A stretch of DNA of 64,000 nucleotides from Alnus glutinosa (lineage: Eukaryota; Streptophyta; Magnoliopsida; Fagales; Betulaceae): positions 34,911,951 through 34,975,950 of the forward strand of contig NC_084889.1 of assembly GCF_958979055.1 (NCBI RefSeq), in the 5' to 3' direction. How positions within the stretch are numbered: the stretch's first letter is position 1; each line of letters begins with the position of its first letter. A model generated the notes under the pieces. It was not told the DNA's origin. It searched no databases and was given only the letters and a program-made list of their open reading frames with translations. Positions 34,901 to 48,288 of this stretch are shown here, piece by piece. A program made the translations under genes and the position numbers.

Positions 34901-37900
34901 ATTGGAGTAGAAAGCGAATTGGTGAATTCTTTGAGAAGAATCATCACTGGGATGTGCTTGCATCACGGTCCATATGGGCATTTGGCCCCGACAAGCAGGT
35001 AATTGAATTCTTCCTTTCAGAATATTACTGGGTACGGTTATGGGCATATGTCTCTAATGAGCAAGTATGAAGCGTGTGAGTGTATTTGTGTGCTTGCTTT
35101 TTATGCAATTAAAAGGAAAGCAATACCAATTTTATTGTTTTCTTGTTATCCTTGGTTGCCTTGGTTGCCTTGGTTGCTATTCTTGTGCTCTTTTATGTCT
35201 TAAACCAAATATTGTACAATCTTTTCATTTGATAAGATATTCGACTCTCGTATTGAACAAAATATTGTATGGCACTCATTTGACGAAATGCCATACATGC
35301 AGGGTCCTAACATTCTATTAGACGACACACTCTCAGGTGAAGTTGACAAGAATTTGCTGAATGCTGTCAAGGATTCCATTGTTCAGGGGTAAATGAATAA
35401 CGTCTTCTTTTCTGCTCATGGTCTCACTTAAAGCCCACCATTAATGGTTTTCTGTATTTTGGACAGATTTCAATGGGGTGCTCGAGAAGGACCTCTCTGT
35501 GATGAACCCATAAGGAATGTTAAGTTCAAAATAGTTGATGCAAGGATTGCACCTGAGCCACTGCATCGGGGATCTGGTCAAATCATTCCTACCGCTCGAC
35601 GTGTGGCCTATTCAGCTTTCCTTATGGCAACCCCACGCCTTATGGAACCAATGTATTATGTAGAGGTAATTGTGTGCGACTTTTATCATCAAGATAAGAT
35701 TACATTTTTATGGAAAATGTTTGATTGGCTGTTTCTTTGGTGTGACTGAGGACACAAAATGGTGGTTAATGTGATGAGTGTCGGAATGAAAGTTGAGGAG
35801 AATAATTGTTTTTCAGATCTCCTAACAGTCTTCTCAAATATTCCTTAGTCTCTTTTGATACTAAAATAAAACGTGTAAATTTTTTTAGTTTATAAGTTTA
35901 AGTAATTGCTCTTTTTTCTTGAAGTTGCTTTAGGATGGAGATTCTCAAAAAAAATAATCATTTTGATATATGACTTATATTGATGCATAAACTTGGAGCT
36001 GAAACTAATTTGTGATTCTGTTGTGTCAGATACAAACCCCAATCGACTGTGTCTCTGCAATCTACACAGTGTTATCTCGCAGGCGTGGGCATGTTACAGC
36101 TGATGTTCCTCAACCAGGGACCCCAGCTTATATTGTTAAGGTTTGCTGACTAACCTTTATCTACATAGGGACCCTTTGGGAAATGCTTTTAACTGATGGT
36201 TTCAGGAACTATTGTGAGAGTGAGGACAGTTTGCATCCAATCTTCAATCCAATCTTCATCAACTTTGAGAATAGAACATGAAAACCATAGAATACATTTG
36301 TAAACAATGCCCTAGATGGCTTGAGATAGAAAATTTGGGGATGTTGAATTAACCTCTGGATGATTGAATTCTATGTTTGGCCTGTTTTGAGCCAGCATAA
36401 TTTAATCTTGCTCTCATGGAAATTTTTTTGAGGCCATTGGTCAGTGTGGAATGTTGTCGAGTATAATTTGAATATATATATATATGCTTGAATTCTTATC
36501 TTGTTTCCTATATTTATTTATTTTTTGCATTGGATTACAGGCATTTTTACCTGTCATAGAATCATTTGGTTTTGAGACAGACTTGAGGTACCATACTCAA
36601 GGACAAGCTTTTTGCCTCTCGGTGTTTGATCATTGGGCTATCGTTCCTGGGGACCCTCTGGACAAGAGCATTGTTCTGCGGCCACTTGAACCGGCCCCAA
36701 TTCAGCACCTTGCTCGTGAATTTATGGTGAAGACAAGGCGGAGAAAGGTATTGCTGCTCTCCCTCCCTTCTCTGTCTCTCTCTTATTCAGACCAAGATAT
36801 CAATTTGAACTCTCTCTCTAAACCACCCCCCCCCCCCCCCCCCGCGTCTCTCACTTTGAAGTCTTTTTTTTTTTTTTCTTTAATTCATTCTAGATTGTCT
36901 TCTTTGAAAAATGCTCTAAAACGTCTTTTCTGTTTATAGATTTAAATTTTAGATTCACAGTTGTGCTTTGATTTGTGTTGTGTTTGTTTTAATATCTCTT
37001 AGAGTGCCTTCTTTTTCTTTTCTTATTTTCTATAAAAAAAAAAAAAAAAAAAAACAAAGAAGCTCCAAACGTCTTTTATAGATTTACAAAAAGCTTCACC
37101 CATCCAGAAAAGAAAGAAAAACGATAAGAATTTTATGAAGGGTAAAGTTGTGGCTTCAAGACTCAGCAAGAATAACTTACCATCAAGAAAAAAAATTACA
37201 AAAGACGTGTGTTACATGATATGCTTTTCAAGTAGTCTCCAGCATGATTAAATATGTGTGCTTTCTGTCATTTATCATTTAGGACATGACATAATAAACA
37301 TCTAGGGAGGTAATTTTTTGTACCCTTGTTGTTGCTGCATTTGCTGCACAATCTGAGAAAGATCTGGAGGTGGATGCTGCAAAATCATATAAATTTGTCT
37401 GTGGATATGTTATGGGTCTGTTACTGAAGGAGTGCCCTGGCTAGAGGTAGAGGGCGAGTATGGTGGTAGGATCACTAAGCCAGCTCATCTATTCACACGT
37501 AGCAAGGAATAGTCTAGAACGTTGGCTGAATCTATGTTATTTCTTTTCCAGTATTTTTTTAGCTTGTTGTTTAGCATCTTTCATTTTATGTAATTCCTTA
37601 GATTTCTAGAAGGAATATCACAGCTGTACATTCTGTTGGATGTCCTAACAGAATGCAACGGCTATTTAAGGCGAGCTAGAGGAGAAGAATGGATGAAAAA
37701 AGAATCCTAAGTTGCTAAATTGTATCCAGGAGAATAGACCTCTCGAATGCTCCCTATCTTTTAATGAATTCCAGTCTATTATCCATTTGATTTCCTCTCT
37801 TCCTTCCCCAAATCCTCTAGAAAAGCCCTAAAGAAACACACGCCCCTTACAGGATATAGAACTATGATAATTTTAATTTTATTGAACATGCAATTTGCAC

Positions 37901-38067
37901 AATAATGTATAACTAGAAAACCTGCATCTAAGCTGTAATAATGTTGGAGTTGGCATTGAATTTGGCAGGGAATGAGTGAAGATGTGAGCATTAACAAGTT
38001 CTTTGATGAGGCTATGATGGTGGAGCTCGCCCAGCAGGCAGCTGATCTTCATCAGCAAATGTTGTGA
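31903..38067 (+). CDS. CLO: 116-kDa U5 snRNP GTPase (Snu114/EFTUD2), 990 aa
   Basis: Ten coding exons: 31903-32646, 33082-33150, 33310-34509, 34667-34765, 34840-34998, 35303-35388, 35467-35665, 36030-36140, 36541-36747, 37969-38067; all join in frame and end QQML-TGA. An EF-2-like GTPase that drives spliceosome activation and disassembly with Brr2 and Prp8 in the nucleus. It has an acidic N-terminal extension (residues about 15-50), G1 GHLQHGKT (146-153), G3 DTPGH (216-220) and G4 NKVD (270-273). The EF-2 domain II, III, IV and V order follows, with domain IV carrying [13 protein letters not shown] and domain [19 protein letters not shown]. The length is close to the Arabidopsis CLOTHO/GFA1 protein. 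The last intron (36748-37968) is 1.2 kb and holds a C18 run and a possible LTR fossil. It is expected to be essential and constitutively expressed. Confidence 0.96.
36826..36843. repeat. C18 homopolymer in last intron
   Basis: Eighteen C residues in intron 10 of the U5 GTPase gene, followed within 60 bases by a T-run. Length may be unreliable. Confidence 0.85.
37480..37853. mobile_element. Possible solo-LTR-like fossil in an intron
   Basis: Lies in the last intron of the U5 GTPase gene. It has a promoter-like ggctatttaaggcgag, a leader-like stretch and an end ccccttaca resembling LTR ends. No partner LTR, primer-binding site or coding part was recognised nearby. Old and incomplete; the family cannot be named. 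Confidence 0.25.
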
Positions 38068-39015
38068 TCAGAGTTCAACTCAGACTTTGGTGCTTGTGTT
38101 CCACAGCTGGAGGTGTAGATGGTTCTACAAACTTTATCCAAGCCAGAATGCAAATTTTAATGTTGTCAAACAAATCCGGATTCTACCTCTAGGTCTTTGA
38201 CACCACTACTTCTAGGTCTTCTAGGCTCTGACTAATTTGTCAAGCTTATTTTTCATGTAAAAAATCCAACTCTGTACTAATTTGTCAAATTTATTTTTCA
38301 TATTTACAGTTCTTACAGGAATATCAAGCTATCTTTGGTTGTTGCTTTGTGAACTGGTACAAGCAGTTGGCTAGTACCATGGAAATAATTCCTAGATTAT
38401 CATTTTGTGGGTTCTGCAAGTAGATGGGAATTGGCTGCATTTATTCTTGTGGGATATTTCAGTTCAAGTGTGCAGATATCTATTGATGACAAAACTACCA
38501 TCTCAAAAAGCAATAATGAAATAACAAAAAGCCTCTTGACAATTTAATACATCACGTACAATTCTTTTCATAAATATAAAATAATCTCATATCTTATGGC
38601 ACCTCATAGACTTGCCCTAAAGGAGCTACTACTGTGCTAACAAAAACTTTCCAAGACTTCCTCTTCATACCATTTCAAGTAATTTTACTAAGGATTCATT
38701 TTAGGATCAGAATTTAATATTATTATATTAACGAATATAGATGATGTTTACATAATAAATATGTTGGTTTGTTATTAAAAATAAATCAAATGATATTACA
38801 TCATTTACACCGTTAAATACGATAATATTAAATTCTCACAATTAAATGACTCTTATTTATTTCAATTGAAATAGTGAGAGTCATTGTCTGCTATTGAGAA
38901 AATTACAATATTTATTACAAGTTTCTAGTAAATTGACGTGACAGTTACAATACCAATTACTAAAATATGAACTGTCACGTAACAGTTTACGTGACAAATA
39001 TCACAGTTCTAATCT

Positions 39016-39056
<41 letters not shown>

Positions 39057-39547
39057 CTCATAGAGATAGTATGAAAAACTATATAATACCAGCCACTTTC
39101 CAAGAAATAGAGGGATCTAAGATCTAATGCACACCTATTAAAGAAAAGAAGAGAAAAATCTAATGCACATACTAAAGAGCTACAGTTACCAAAGAGCCCC
39201 ATGTTTTCCTATAATCTCAATCACCTCCTCCTACCTCCTCCTCCCTCTATAGTCAACACAGTGATTGAAAAGAACTAGAAGGCTTTTCCTTTTGAATGAA
39301 AAATTCTGTTCAAAGTTTGTCTTTCTAAACTACACATTGAAAGCCCAGAAACCCTAACCCTAGCCCCATTATCTTCTTCTTCTGCATCCACAGCTTTTCT
39401 GTGAGAAATTTTAGTTTTTGCCTACAGAAAATATAGAAAAAAATTGAACTTGTACGAAGTTGTTTCCTTTCTAATCAATCACAATGCAATCCAAAACCCT
39501 AATCTTAACCTAAGATCCATCTCTGGCCCTTCTCTTGATCAATCACA
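38068..39547. other. 3' flank of the U5 GTPase gene, then promoter and leader of the transporter
   Basis: The 3' UTR probably ends by about 38350. A (TA)n microsatellite lies at 39020-39051. The transporter leader contains gaaaccctaaccctagcccc (about 39348-39367), a telo-box-like element frequent in plant growth-related promoters, and the duplicated start region at 39474-39560. Confidence 0.5.
39484..39513 (+). promoter_or_regulatory. Upstream ORF copying the main start
   Basis: A 9-codon frame (MQSKTLILT, then TAA) 34 bases before the transporter ATG. The surrounding bases atcaatcacaatgcaatcca are an exact copy of those around the main start, followed by a/gaaccc. The upstream AUG therefore has the same initiation context as the main one and should be met first by scanning ribosomes. 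Confidence 0.55.
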
Positions 39548-41296
39548 ATGCAATCCAGAACCCAAACTCTAGCTCCAGCTCTGACTCTCTTCCCAACCCT
39601 CAAACCCCCTCACAAAACCCTAACTTTTCACCAAACCCTAGTCCTAATCCTCACGTTCTTCGCCTACGCTTCCTTCCACGCCTCTCGGAAGCCCCCGAGC
39701 ATCGTCAAGAGCGTGCTCGGGCCCGAAATTCAATCTAATTCGACCCGAATCCGATCCGATTCGGGTTGGGCCCCGTTCGACGGGCCCCAGGGGACCCACC
39801 GTCTCGGCGAGCTCGACCTCGCATTCCTCTCGTCATATTCGATCGGAATGTACTTTGCCGGTCACGTTGGTGATCGGATCGATCTGAGGCTGTTCCTTGT
39901 ATTTGGGATGATGGGTAGTGGTGCTTTTACGATAGTTTTAGGGTTAGGGTATTGGTTGAAAGTGCATTTGTTATGGTTCTTTGTGGGGGTTCAGGTTGTG
40001 TGTGGGCTTTTTCAGTCGATTGGGTGGCCTTGTGTGGTGGCAGTTGTGGGGAATTGGTTTGGGAAGGAAAAGAGGGGGTTGATAATGGGGGTATGGAACT
40101 CGCATACCTCGGTCGGGAATGTTATCGGGTCAGTCGTGGCATCTGGTGTGTTGGAATTTGGGTGGGGTTGGTCCTTTGTGTTGCCTGGTGTGTTGGTGAT
40201 TGTGGTTGGGATGGTGGTGTTTATGTTTCTTGTTGTGAGTCCTGAGGACTTGGGGTTGGGGTTGGAGTTGGAGTCTCCTGCAATGGAGATTGAGTTGAAA
40301 GTGGATTCGGAGAGACTGGAATCGGAGGAGGCGGGGCTTCTTGAGAGGGAGAGATCAGATACCTTGAATGCCATTGGGTTCTTGGAGGCGTGGAGGCTGC
40401 CGGGTGTGGCACCATTTGCTTTCTGCTTGTTTTTCTCAAAGCTGGTGGCTTACACTTTTCTGTATTGGCTGCCCTTCTACATAAGGCACACAGGTACTAG
40501 TTTCGACTTACATATTAATGAAACAGTGATTTGGAATTGAATTGTAGGGTTGTGCTATCCTGATGTGTCATGGAATTGTTGCCTTGCTGTGTATGCATAA
40601 CCTTTTGTTCCAATACATTATGACTATCTCACAAAATGGCAAAGTAGCATGAACTCGTAAGGTTGTGACAATGGGTTGAGGTTGTTTCCATGGTATCCTT
40701 TGAATTTGCAAATGTTCTGTTATTCATTATAAATTTGAATTGGCATTGTAGCTGTTGCTGGTGTGCATCTGTCGCATAAAGCTTCCGGGATCCTCTCAAC
40801 AATTTTCGACATTGGAGGAGTCTTTGGTGGAATTTTGGCAGGATACATATCTGATATGATTGATGCCCGTGCGGTTACTTCAATTCTGTTCTTGTTACTA
40901 TCAATTCCAGCCCTTATTTTCTACAGGTTATATGGAAGCCTCTCCATGTTTGCCAACATTGGATTGATGTTTCTTTCTGGGTTGCTTGTAAATGGCCCCT
41001 ACTCGCTTATCACAACAGCTGTTGCAACTGATCTTGGTACCCAGAGTTCTGTCAGAGGGAATTCCCGTGCATTAGCTACTGTTACTGCAATTATAGATGG
41101 TACTGGCTCTGTTGGGGCAGCTCTTGGTCCACTGTTGGCTGGGTATATTTCCACCAGAGGATGGAACAGTGTCTTTTTTATGCTTATTCTTGCTACTTTC
41201 TGTGCAAGTTTGTTCTTGATTCGCGTGGCAAGAACTGAGATTAAAGGGAGACTGAATGACGGAAAATGGTTTTGGAACAGCATCAGCTCAAATTGA
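39548..41296 (+). CDS. MFS sugar-phosphate / glycerol-3-phosphate transporter (SLC37 type), 496 aa
   Basis: Two coding exons, 39548-40493 and 40752-41296, joining in frame within an Ala codon. A major facilitator with about 12 membrane segments. The first half has [36 protein letters not shown] and the conserved [19 protein letters not shown] loop with [12 protein letters not shown] central acidic cytoplasmic loop (about residues 230-275) precedes the second half, which has [17 protein letters not shown] and [11 protein letters not shown]. Plant members are annotated as putative glycerol-3-phosphate transporters; family relatives exchange organic phosphate esters for inorganic phosphate. The membrane it serves cannot be told from the sequence. 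An upstream ORF with the same start context lies in the leader. The next gene (PP2C) converges on it. Confidence 0.9.
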
Positions 41297-42529
41297 TGGA
41301 GAATTTCCTCCAGGCATCACTCATGTGTGTCTGTTTTTGTAACTTATTATTAGGAAAAACTGTATGTCAAACGTCACATTCACATAGGAAGCAAAGCATT
41401 ATAGAGAAGTTACTCGAGTCGCTATACATGTATGTCTTTTTTGTATCTCATTCTTTATTCATCAATAGTCTTTACACATGTACAAGAGCTACATATTTGA
41501 GATAAGAGTGTTTTTTTTGTCCTAAATTTTTGCTCTTGTAATTCCCTACTTGTTTTCTGAGCCATCTTGCATTTGCCCTTCTATTGTTTCCTAGACAAAA
41601 AGAAAAGGAAAAACTTAAAGTGGGAAAAAAAAATATATATATATATATTTCATTTATTGTTGGTCACAATACAATCCAGTATTTTTTTTTTTTTTTGTTA
41701 TTATCATGGGTGAGATAAAATTTGTATTAAAATCACATAAAGTACACCAGGAATGACTGTTCCGAAATAAGAGCACTAGCAGCCTTTCCTAAAACTCATT
41801 TTATTCTTTAAATATAGGTGAAACTCTTAAAAAATTCTTGAGACAGATTTCCTTGATATTCCTTAAATTAAGAAAACACTAAAGGAATCAGAAGTGTTAC
41901 CCTACCACTTTTGCTTTTCTTAACATTATTATTTTATTATTATTATTATTTTATTTTTATTTTTATTTTTAAAAAAAGGGCTATGAAGAGAAGGGGATTA
42001 ACCCGAGCCAAGATGTACCACTAGGTCCACTACCATGGAGCTGACACGTGAGGCATACATGCGACAGGACGGCGCGTGCAATACATTATTTCCGGATGCC
42101 ACAAAAATAGTGGTTCCCTTTATCATCATTGACTTGTTCAATATCAATTCACATTCACGCGTGCAGCATCATCTATGAGATAAGTGTGAAAGAAAAGAGC
42201 CCAACAGAGATCCAAAAGTACTTTTGGTATACATTGAATTCACAATGGTACAATGCTACATTCAATCTGTTTACAAGTTGGATTCCACTACTCGATTTTA
42301 ACAAATTATGATTGCAAATCTTCTTCTCTTTCCTGCCTTCTTCTCAGGAGATAAATGGGGCATCAGTTAATAAGAGTTCCAGGAAAAAAGGCAGTTCCCA
42401 ATTCCCGGAAGAATATATATACACACACAGACAAACTCCAAGAGATCAAACAATTGATGAAACCACAAAGTATTATTTTTTTACTAGTTCTAACCTCTCT
42501 GTGCCAGAAAAAAAAAAAAAAAAAAAAAA
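41297..42529. other. Convergent 3' flanks of transporter and PP2C genes
   Basis: Contains the transporter 3' UTR, a (TA)n near 41632-41649, a MITE-like block at about 41765-41900 (agagcactagcagcctttcct), a (TTA)n at about 41930-41952, and a 21-base A-run at 42508-42529 directly after the PP2C stop (on its strand). No gene was recognised. Confidence 0.5.
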
Positions 42530-45500
42530 TTAGCCTTCTACCAGGCATTTGAGACTCTGAAGGCCTTCTGCAGATATGCTTCTCCTCACTCTGGCCCTTT
42601 GTACCACCACTTGGGGAGGTGGCTCCTTATGAAAATCTACCATCACAACCGTCAGATTATCTGTCGCTCCCCGCTTAACTGCTTCCTCCACTATTTGCTT
42701 GCAGCACAACCTCACATCATTGTGCTCTTGGAGTCTCCTCCAAGCAAAATCTACAGAATTTTGACTGGAAAACACCTCCCATATTCCATCGCTACCAATT
42801 ATCAAAAACTCATCTTCCTTGGTTAATGTCACCAGTTTGAGTTCGGGTTCAGCACTCAATGGCCCAACCCTTTCACCCGTGCCTTTCATTCCTTCAAGGT
42901 GCCAATCGCCTAATGCACGTGTCACACCCAACTCACCATTGAGGTAACCGTCATCAATATATCCACCCAAGGACTCAATCCTTGTCTTTTCTTTTGTGCA
43001 ATCAGGCCTGTGATCTTTCGACATTTCTACAGCAATTCCGCGTCGTGACAACACTGCCCGACAGTCCCCAGCATTGGCTACAAGTAAGGACCTGTTCAAA
43101 GCATGTATTGTAAGAGAGAGCGAAGCACTCTATGTCACTCAGAAGACCTTAGCATTACAAGCGACACTATGTCATGATCTCATAATTTTGGGAATAAGAA
43201 GATAAAAAGATGCACAAATGAAGACAACATAAGCAATTCCTTGATATGGAATTTCGAGTTTCATCATTGTGAGCCTCTTATTTCATTTTTCCTCATAATT
43301 TGGTCCATTTTCATGTCATTGGCTACAGCTCATTCAGCAGTCTTGCTATGCAAGAATGGAATATTTCCCAACATTACCCTGATGTAAAACTCTATATAAA
43401 AAGATGGCCAATCAATACTGAACTTACCTCCCAAATATCATTGCAGTCAGAGCAGTTGTGCCAGAAGAGAGGGAAGACTCAAGAGAGCAAGTCCTTGCAA
43501 ATGCAGCATCGGTCTCCATAAATGACCTTGCAACCACCTTCTCGAGTTCTAAAGGGAAATTGGGATCTTCAACAATGACTCTTGGTAAATGGTCACGGAC
43601 AAATTGCGCTGCACCCTTTCCTCCATGCCCATCAAATACCTAATTTTCAAACCAATTGTGATACACGTGTCAAAATCTGAATTAAATGTCTCTACATCAC
43701 AATTTATGGCCTTGTTCCACGTGAAAATACTTGTGTTGATCAAATACCTATTTCTACAACTTGTACAGACAATTTGCAAACTAGTTGCTTTTCTATGTTG
43801 TTCATACCTCGAACAAAGCAAGTACCAGTAGAGAAAAGGTATCTACAACGTAGCTACACCATAAAACATTCATTTAACGGTCACCAAATTCATTTAAGGG
43901 TCACCAATTTTTTATCCAGGAATGGTCATTGATCACCAGAGGTTTTCAAGCTCATGAGTATTCCTAATTACTGGGTAATGGATACATATTATACAATTCA
44001 AAAGTGATCATGTCTGCAATACAATCATTCACTGCTCAAAAGTCGAACTGGGTTGACTTTCCAAGTTAAAAGCAACTAATGGCTAAAAAGAAGGTTCATA
44101 TATGCAATATGATCATTCGCAATACTGTGGTATAATCTGTTTCCAAGTAATGCTCAATTTTTTCATCAAATTGGTGCAAGAAGCCCACAACAGAAGATTT
44201 TTGTTTTATTTCTCTGTATAACAATGCTGGTTGAATCTTTCTTCCCACTCTCACAACAACCCACATTTAAGGATGCAACTCTTGTGAAAAATTTGATGGT
44301 GCAAATTGTTTCTGGAGACAGAGTAGACAATTTAGTAAGTTAGAGAACTTACACCATAGAAGGAGACAACTTCATCACATAGTAAATTATAACCAAATTT
44401 CTTAGCCAAATCACCAATGCAGATGTGAGTATCCTCCATATAGGAACGGCTCCCTATATCAGACCACTCTCCTGAACTAAGGACAGGGACAAAGTTTAAC
44501 AGTTTCTGTTTTCTGTCCACAGCTACTGAATCCTCACAAATGCTTTCCAGCTGAATGAATCACAACAAAATGAAATTAGAATCAGAAGAAAAGAAGAATT
44601 AAAAGTACAAATATATAAGAATTTTGAAAAAGAAAAAAAAAGGAAGAAAGCAGAAAGGAGGACTTAGGGAAACTCAAGAAAGTAGTATAAAGCAATAGAA
44701 GTTACACTCAGTTAACAGACATTCTAAATCTTGACCAGATAAAAGGTCTCCATATAAATGTTGGTTTTAGTGATCAGCATCACTCTTCTCCAGAGAAGGT
44801 AAGTGTAATAAGATAAAAGCATCTGGCCATTAAAACTGTGAAGAACTCGTCTTAAAGACATGGTAAGGAAAATACAATTAAAAAAGGAAATCATCACCAT
44901 CCAGCTTTAAAGATCATCATAAGGGAAAACCTATTCCGGCAAATAACCACCTTCCAATCAAGGATAGCGAGAATAGAGAAGCAAATAGAAATTCAAATAA
45001 ATTTGATGTCTTTGTTATGGGAAAAAAATTTCAGGACACCAATCCATTGACCGAAGCTCAACTGGAAAAAGCAGCAGCGTTGAATTAAGTATAGGAAAAT
45101 GTTTGAAGTGTAATAATTTCCTAACGAATACCGTACCAACTGTTGACTACAGTAAAATTTGAAGCGGTAACGATCTCCATCGAACTGAAATTAGTGAAAC
45201 CAACTCAGTTTTACACAGTGCAGGGCCACAAACATGAGAATGGTACCCACATAAGCCCAAAAACTTTCAGATAGATGTCCCAGCGATATCTGAGTTTCAA
45301 AGACAAATAATAATAAAACAGCTAGAAAAGTTCCCATAAACAAAAACCCAATTTGCAAAATGAGAAAAATAAAAAAATAAAAACAAACACCATTGACCCA
45401 AAAAGAAAATTCATTACCAATCATCAACCGCATGAGGAAACAAAAAGAATCAGAACCCAATTTCAAGCAAACGAGTCTTCCAAAAAAAAAAAAAAATACA

Positions 45501-45728
45501 AAATTGAGACAAACCCAGTACAAAAAACGATCAAGGAATTGGAATTCTTACAGGACATGATCTTTCAGGACTGATTCGAGCAGTGGAACTCATCAAAGGA
45601 GATTCCTTTTCCCACTTCTCCATCTGGGTACGCAACGCTTCACAATGCAAAGGCCCTGGCTTCTTGTTGTTGTTGTCCAGAATCTCGAACTCCTCCTGGT
45701 CAATTTGCTCTGCGTCCTTCACACACAT
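42530..45728 (-). CDS. Protein phosphatase 2C, 382 aa
   Basis: Four coding exons in transcript order: 45728-45552, 44550-44353, 43639-43428, 43091-42530; all junctions in frame. A Mg/Mn-dependent Ser/Thr phosphatase. Visible PP2C motifs: GSRSYMEDTH (E98, D99), VFDGHGG (D128, G129), LLVANAGDCRAVLSRRG, ELGVTRALGDWH, IIGSDGIWEV (D297) and GATDNLTVVMV (D340, N341), so the metal-binding acidic residues are present. The N-terminal 85 residues are variable; the C-terminal tail after the domain (QRARVRRSISAEGLQSLK) is basic and Ser-rich. The family resembles the clade of PP2C 22/27-type plant proteins (DBP1-like), but the exact orthologue is not certain. The start MCVKDAEQ is chosen; an in-frame Met 34 codons further up (45830) would add MRVTFDTHDK. 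A (GA)n run lies upstream at about 45939-45959. Confidence 0.92.
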
Positions 45729-45959
45729 GATGGATGGTATAGTGGTTGGTAGTGGTTGGCGGTGGAGGTGCTGTTTCACAGTTTCAGTTTCTTCTAGCAA
45801 CTTGTCGTGGGTGTCAAAAGTAACGCGCACACAAACGCACAGAGAGAATCAGAGAAAAATATTGATGTGGGAGAAGATTCTTTGGAATATGTTAAGAAGG
45901 ATGGGGTGCTCGGTTTACAGTAGGTGTGGTCTCACACAGAGAGAGAGAGAGAGAGAGAG

Positions 45960-48288
45960 CCGTTAAATTCCAGATTTTTCTATGAAAGCGTGGCTGAAAA
46001 TCAGTTGGGTGGGTGTTAATACAATCTTCTTTTTGGTCGTTGCGGCTTGTAAATTGTAATACGGAAATGTCTTTTTGATGTCCCTATCTGATATTGTTTT
46101 TTTCTTCTTATTTTTTTCCTTTTAGACATTTATATGAAAATAGTTTCCGATAGGGAAAATGTACAGATAACATTATTTACTTATTTGTCTCCATTTTATA
46201 TTAGCTTATATTTTGGATGATGTCTAAATTGTTGATTTGATTTTTCCTATCACTAGGGTTGGCAATTTGTGTTTGTGTGTCGGGTTCGAACAGTATCAAA
46301 GCATGAATATAGGTCAACCATAAAACGTTATATTTAATTAAACGTAGACCCTTTAACCCTAACACGCTAATTTCGTATCGAGTTTGAGGGTTGTGTCAAA
46401 AATTGTTAGCCCTAATCACAAGCTCTTAATTCAATCTCTTTGATTATGAATAAGATTAAGAAGGGGACAAAGTTTTCGTCTAAACTATTCTTCAACTTAG
46501 TCTATTTAAATTGATATGTGTTGTTAAAGTATGTGATTCTCACGTGCATTTCTATATAAGATTAATTGAGCATGTGGTTTTCAGATGTATATGAAAATCC
46601 CGTACTCTAACATATGTTGGTTTAATAAACTTGGTTGGAAAAACTTCCTTCAACTGAATTTGGAGTAAAACTTTGAAGTGTTTTTTTTTTTACCATTCTT
46701 AGTTCTCTTATAGAAACTCTTAAGAAAAAGAAGAAGAAGAAGATCTGAAATTATTCCATTTTGATCTGCCTTCAATTCAATTTATTTCTTCTGAAAAATG
46801 TTTACCCTAAACTCAAAGATTGTGGCCTGCACCAATAATTAATTCCCTGATACTCACCAATAATAAAAAAATATCCCAACCACCCATATTCATTATATCA
46901 CACGATACTCACCATTTAATTACTTACCTAATTCTTTATCATAGCTTGTGTTATAAACTACAAAAAAATAAAAAAAAATGTGATCAATTTTATTTTTAAA
47001 GATAAGCTGAAATTTCATAAACTAGTGAGATGCAAGTATTTTGCCGTTGATTAAAGAAATTAATTTCTATCATTTTCCTCCTTTGGTAATAGAAAGCTGC
47101 TTTTTGTGATGCTCTACATCAACATGGTGCTTGAATAAGTTGAGAAACAAGTTGTAATAGGAAGTTGGTTTAATTTAATTGGTAATAATAGCACCAAAAG
47201 ATTTAGAAAGTGAAATTTTCAGCATCTAGATGCGTTCATACAGAAAAAAAGGGACTTGTTCAATGGGAAGATGATGTAAGACAGCAACTGTATATATCTC
47301 TTTTTGCTTTATACAGAAGGACCACCAATGATCACTTTACAAAAATCTCTCCTTTTTGCTTCACATGTTCAACGTCGTCTTGATGGTCAAAAGGCCAAAA
47401 AAAAAAAGGGTTTCTTTCTATCTTGCTATTATCTAACCACCTCTGTCCTTCAAATTTGATTGAGACTTGAAGAATTAATCATATTAATTAAATGTGATTG
47501 TTCCCCGTTATCCGCCCTATTGTCTGCTCCATTTCAAGTGAAATAAATTATAAAACAAAATATTGACTGTAAAATGAGAGAATCACATTCTTCTAATTTT
47601 ACCAAAATCGAAAAAAACCAAAAAGTGGGAAGGTGAAATAATCTATATGCATAATCAAGCTGGATTTTCAAAATCTGATACCGATCGTTTGGGATTTTCT
47701 TCAGAGACAAATCTAACAAAATACTAAGCTCCAATTAAACAATGACTCTATTATTATATCACTTCCCAAGGTCAAGTCAACCCAAAAAGAGTTTTTTTTT
47801 TTGGCAAAAATTCTTTTAGTACATAAGTTGGCAGCAGCAAAGTAATCTCTTTGGTTGCCTGATTATTACAACCTGACGTGGAAAAGTGTTACCCACTCAA
47901 GGTTGGTCCAATAATGGCTCCCCAGATTGCCAATCGTTGTGCAAAGAATAAGTGGCAAATCACCAGGATTGTCGACAGCTAGAAAGTTGAAGCTTTGGCC
48001 AAGTCACTAATGAGTAATGACAAAATCACACGGTAATAAAGATACGAAAGTAGATTGAATTCCTATTTAAAAATCGTATTGGGTATCTTCAGAATTCCAA
48101 AATTTAAACATTACTTGAAGAAGTCATAATTGTATTGAAGGAAGAAGAAAAGGAGCAGCATTTAACAGTCCAGGTCCACCCAATCAACATGCTGTAGTAA
48201 ACTTCAAAAGTCTTCTCTTACGGGACTAAGCTCACTGAAAAACCATGACAATTATATAACCAGCCTTTGAGGAAAACTGGAAATCACC
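45960..48288. other. Intergenic between PP2C promoter and RPS11 3' end
   Basis: AT-rich. It holds the fourth copy of the dispersed repeat (46255-46425) and short A/T runs. The last ~150 bases before 48289 are probably the RPS11 3' UTR. No gene was recognised. Confidence 0.5.
46255..46425. repeat. Dispersed repeat, fourth copy
   Basis: ggttggcaatttgtgtttg, gggttcgaacag, atatttaattaaacg, cctttaaccctaacacgc, aatttcgtatcgag, gtgtcaaaaattgtt: the same word order as at 4190 and 5210, and the least decayed of the copies in this window. Confidence 0.55.

Noticed and set aside
36748-36939. Read-through extension of U5 GTPase exon 10 frame into Pro/Leu-rich sequence
   Set aside because: A good donor at 36748 and an in-frame final exon at 37969 give the expected conserved C-terminus; the extension is intronic and includes the C18 run.
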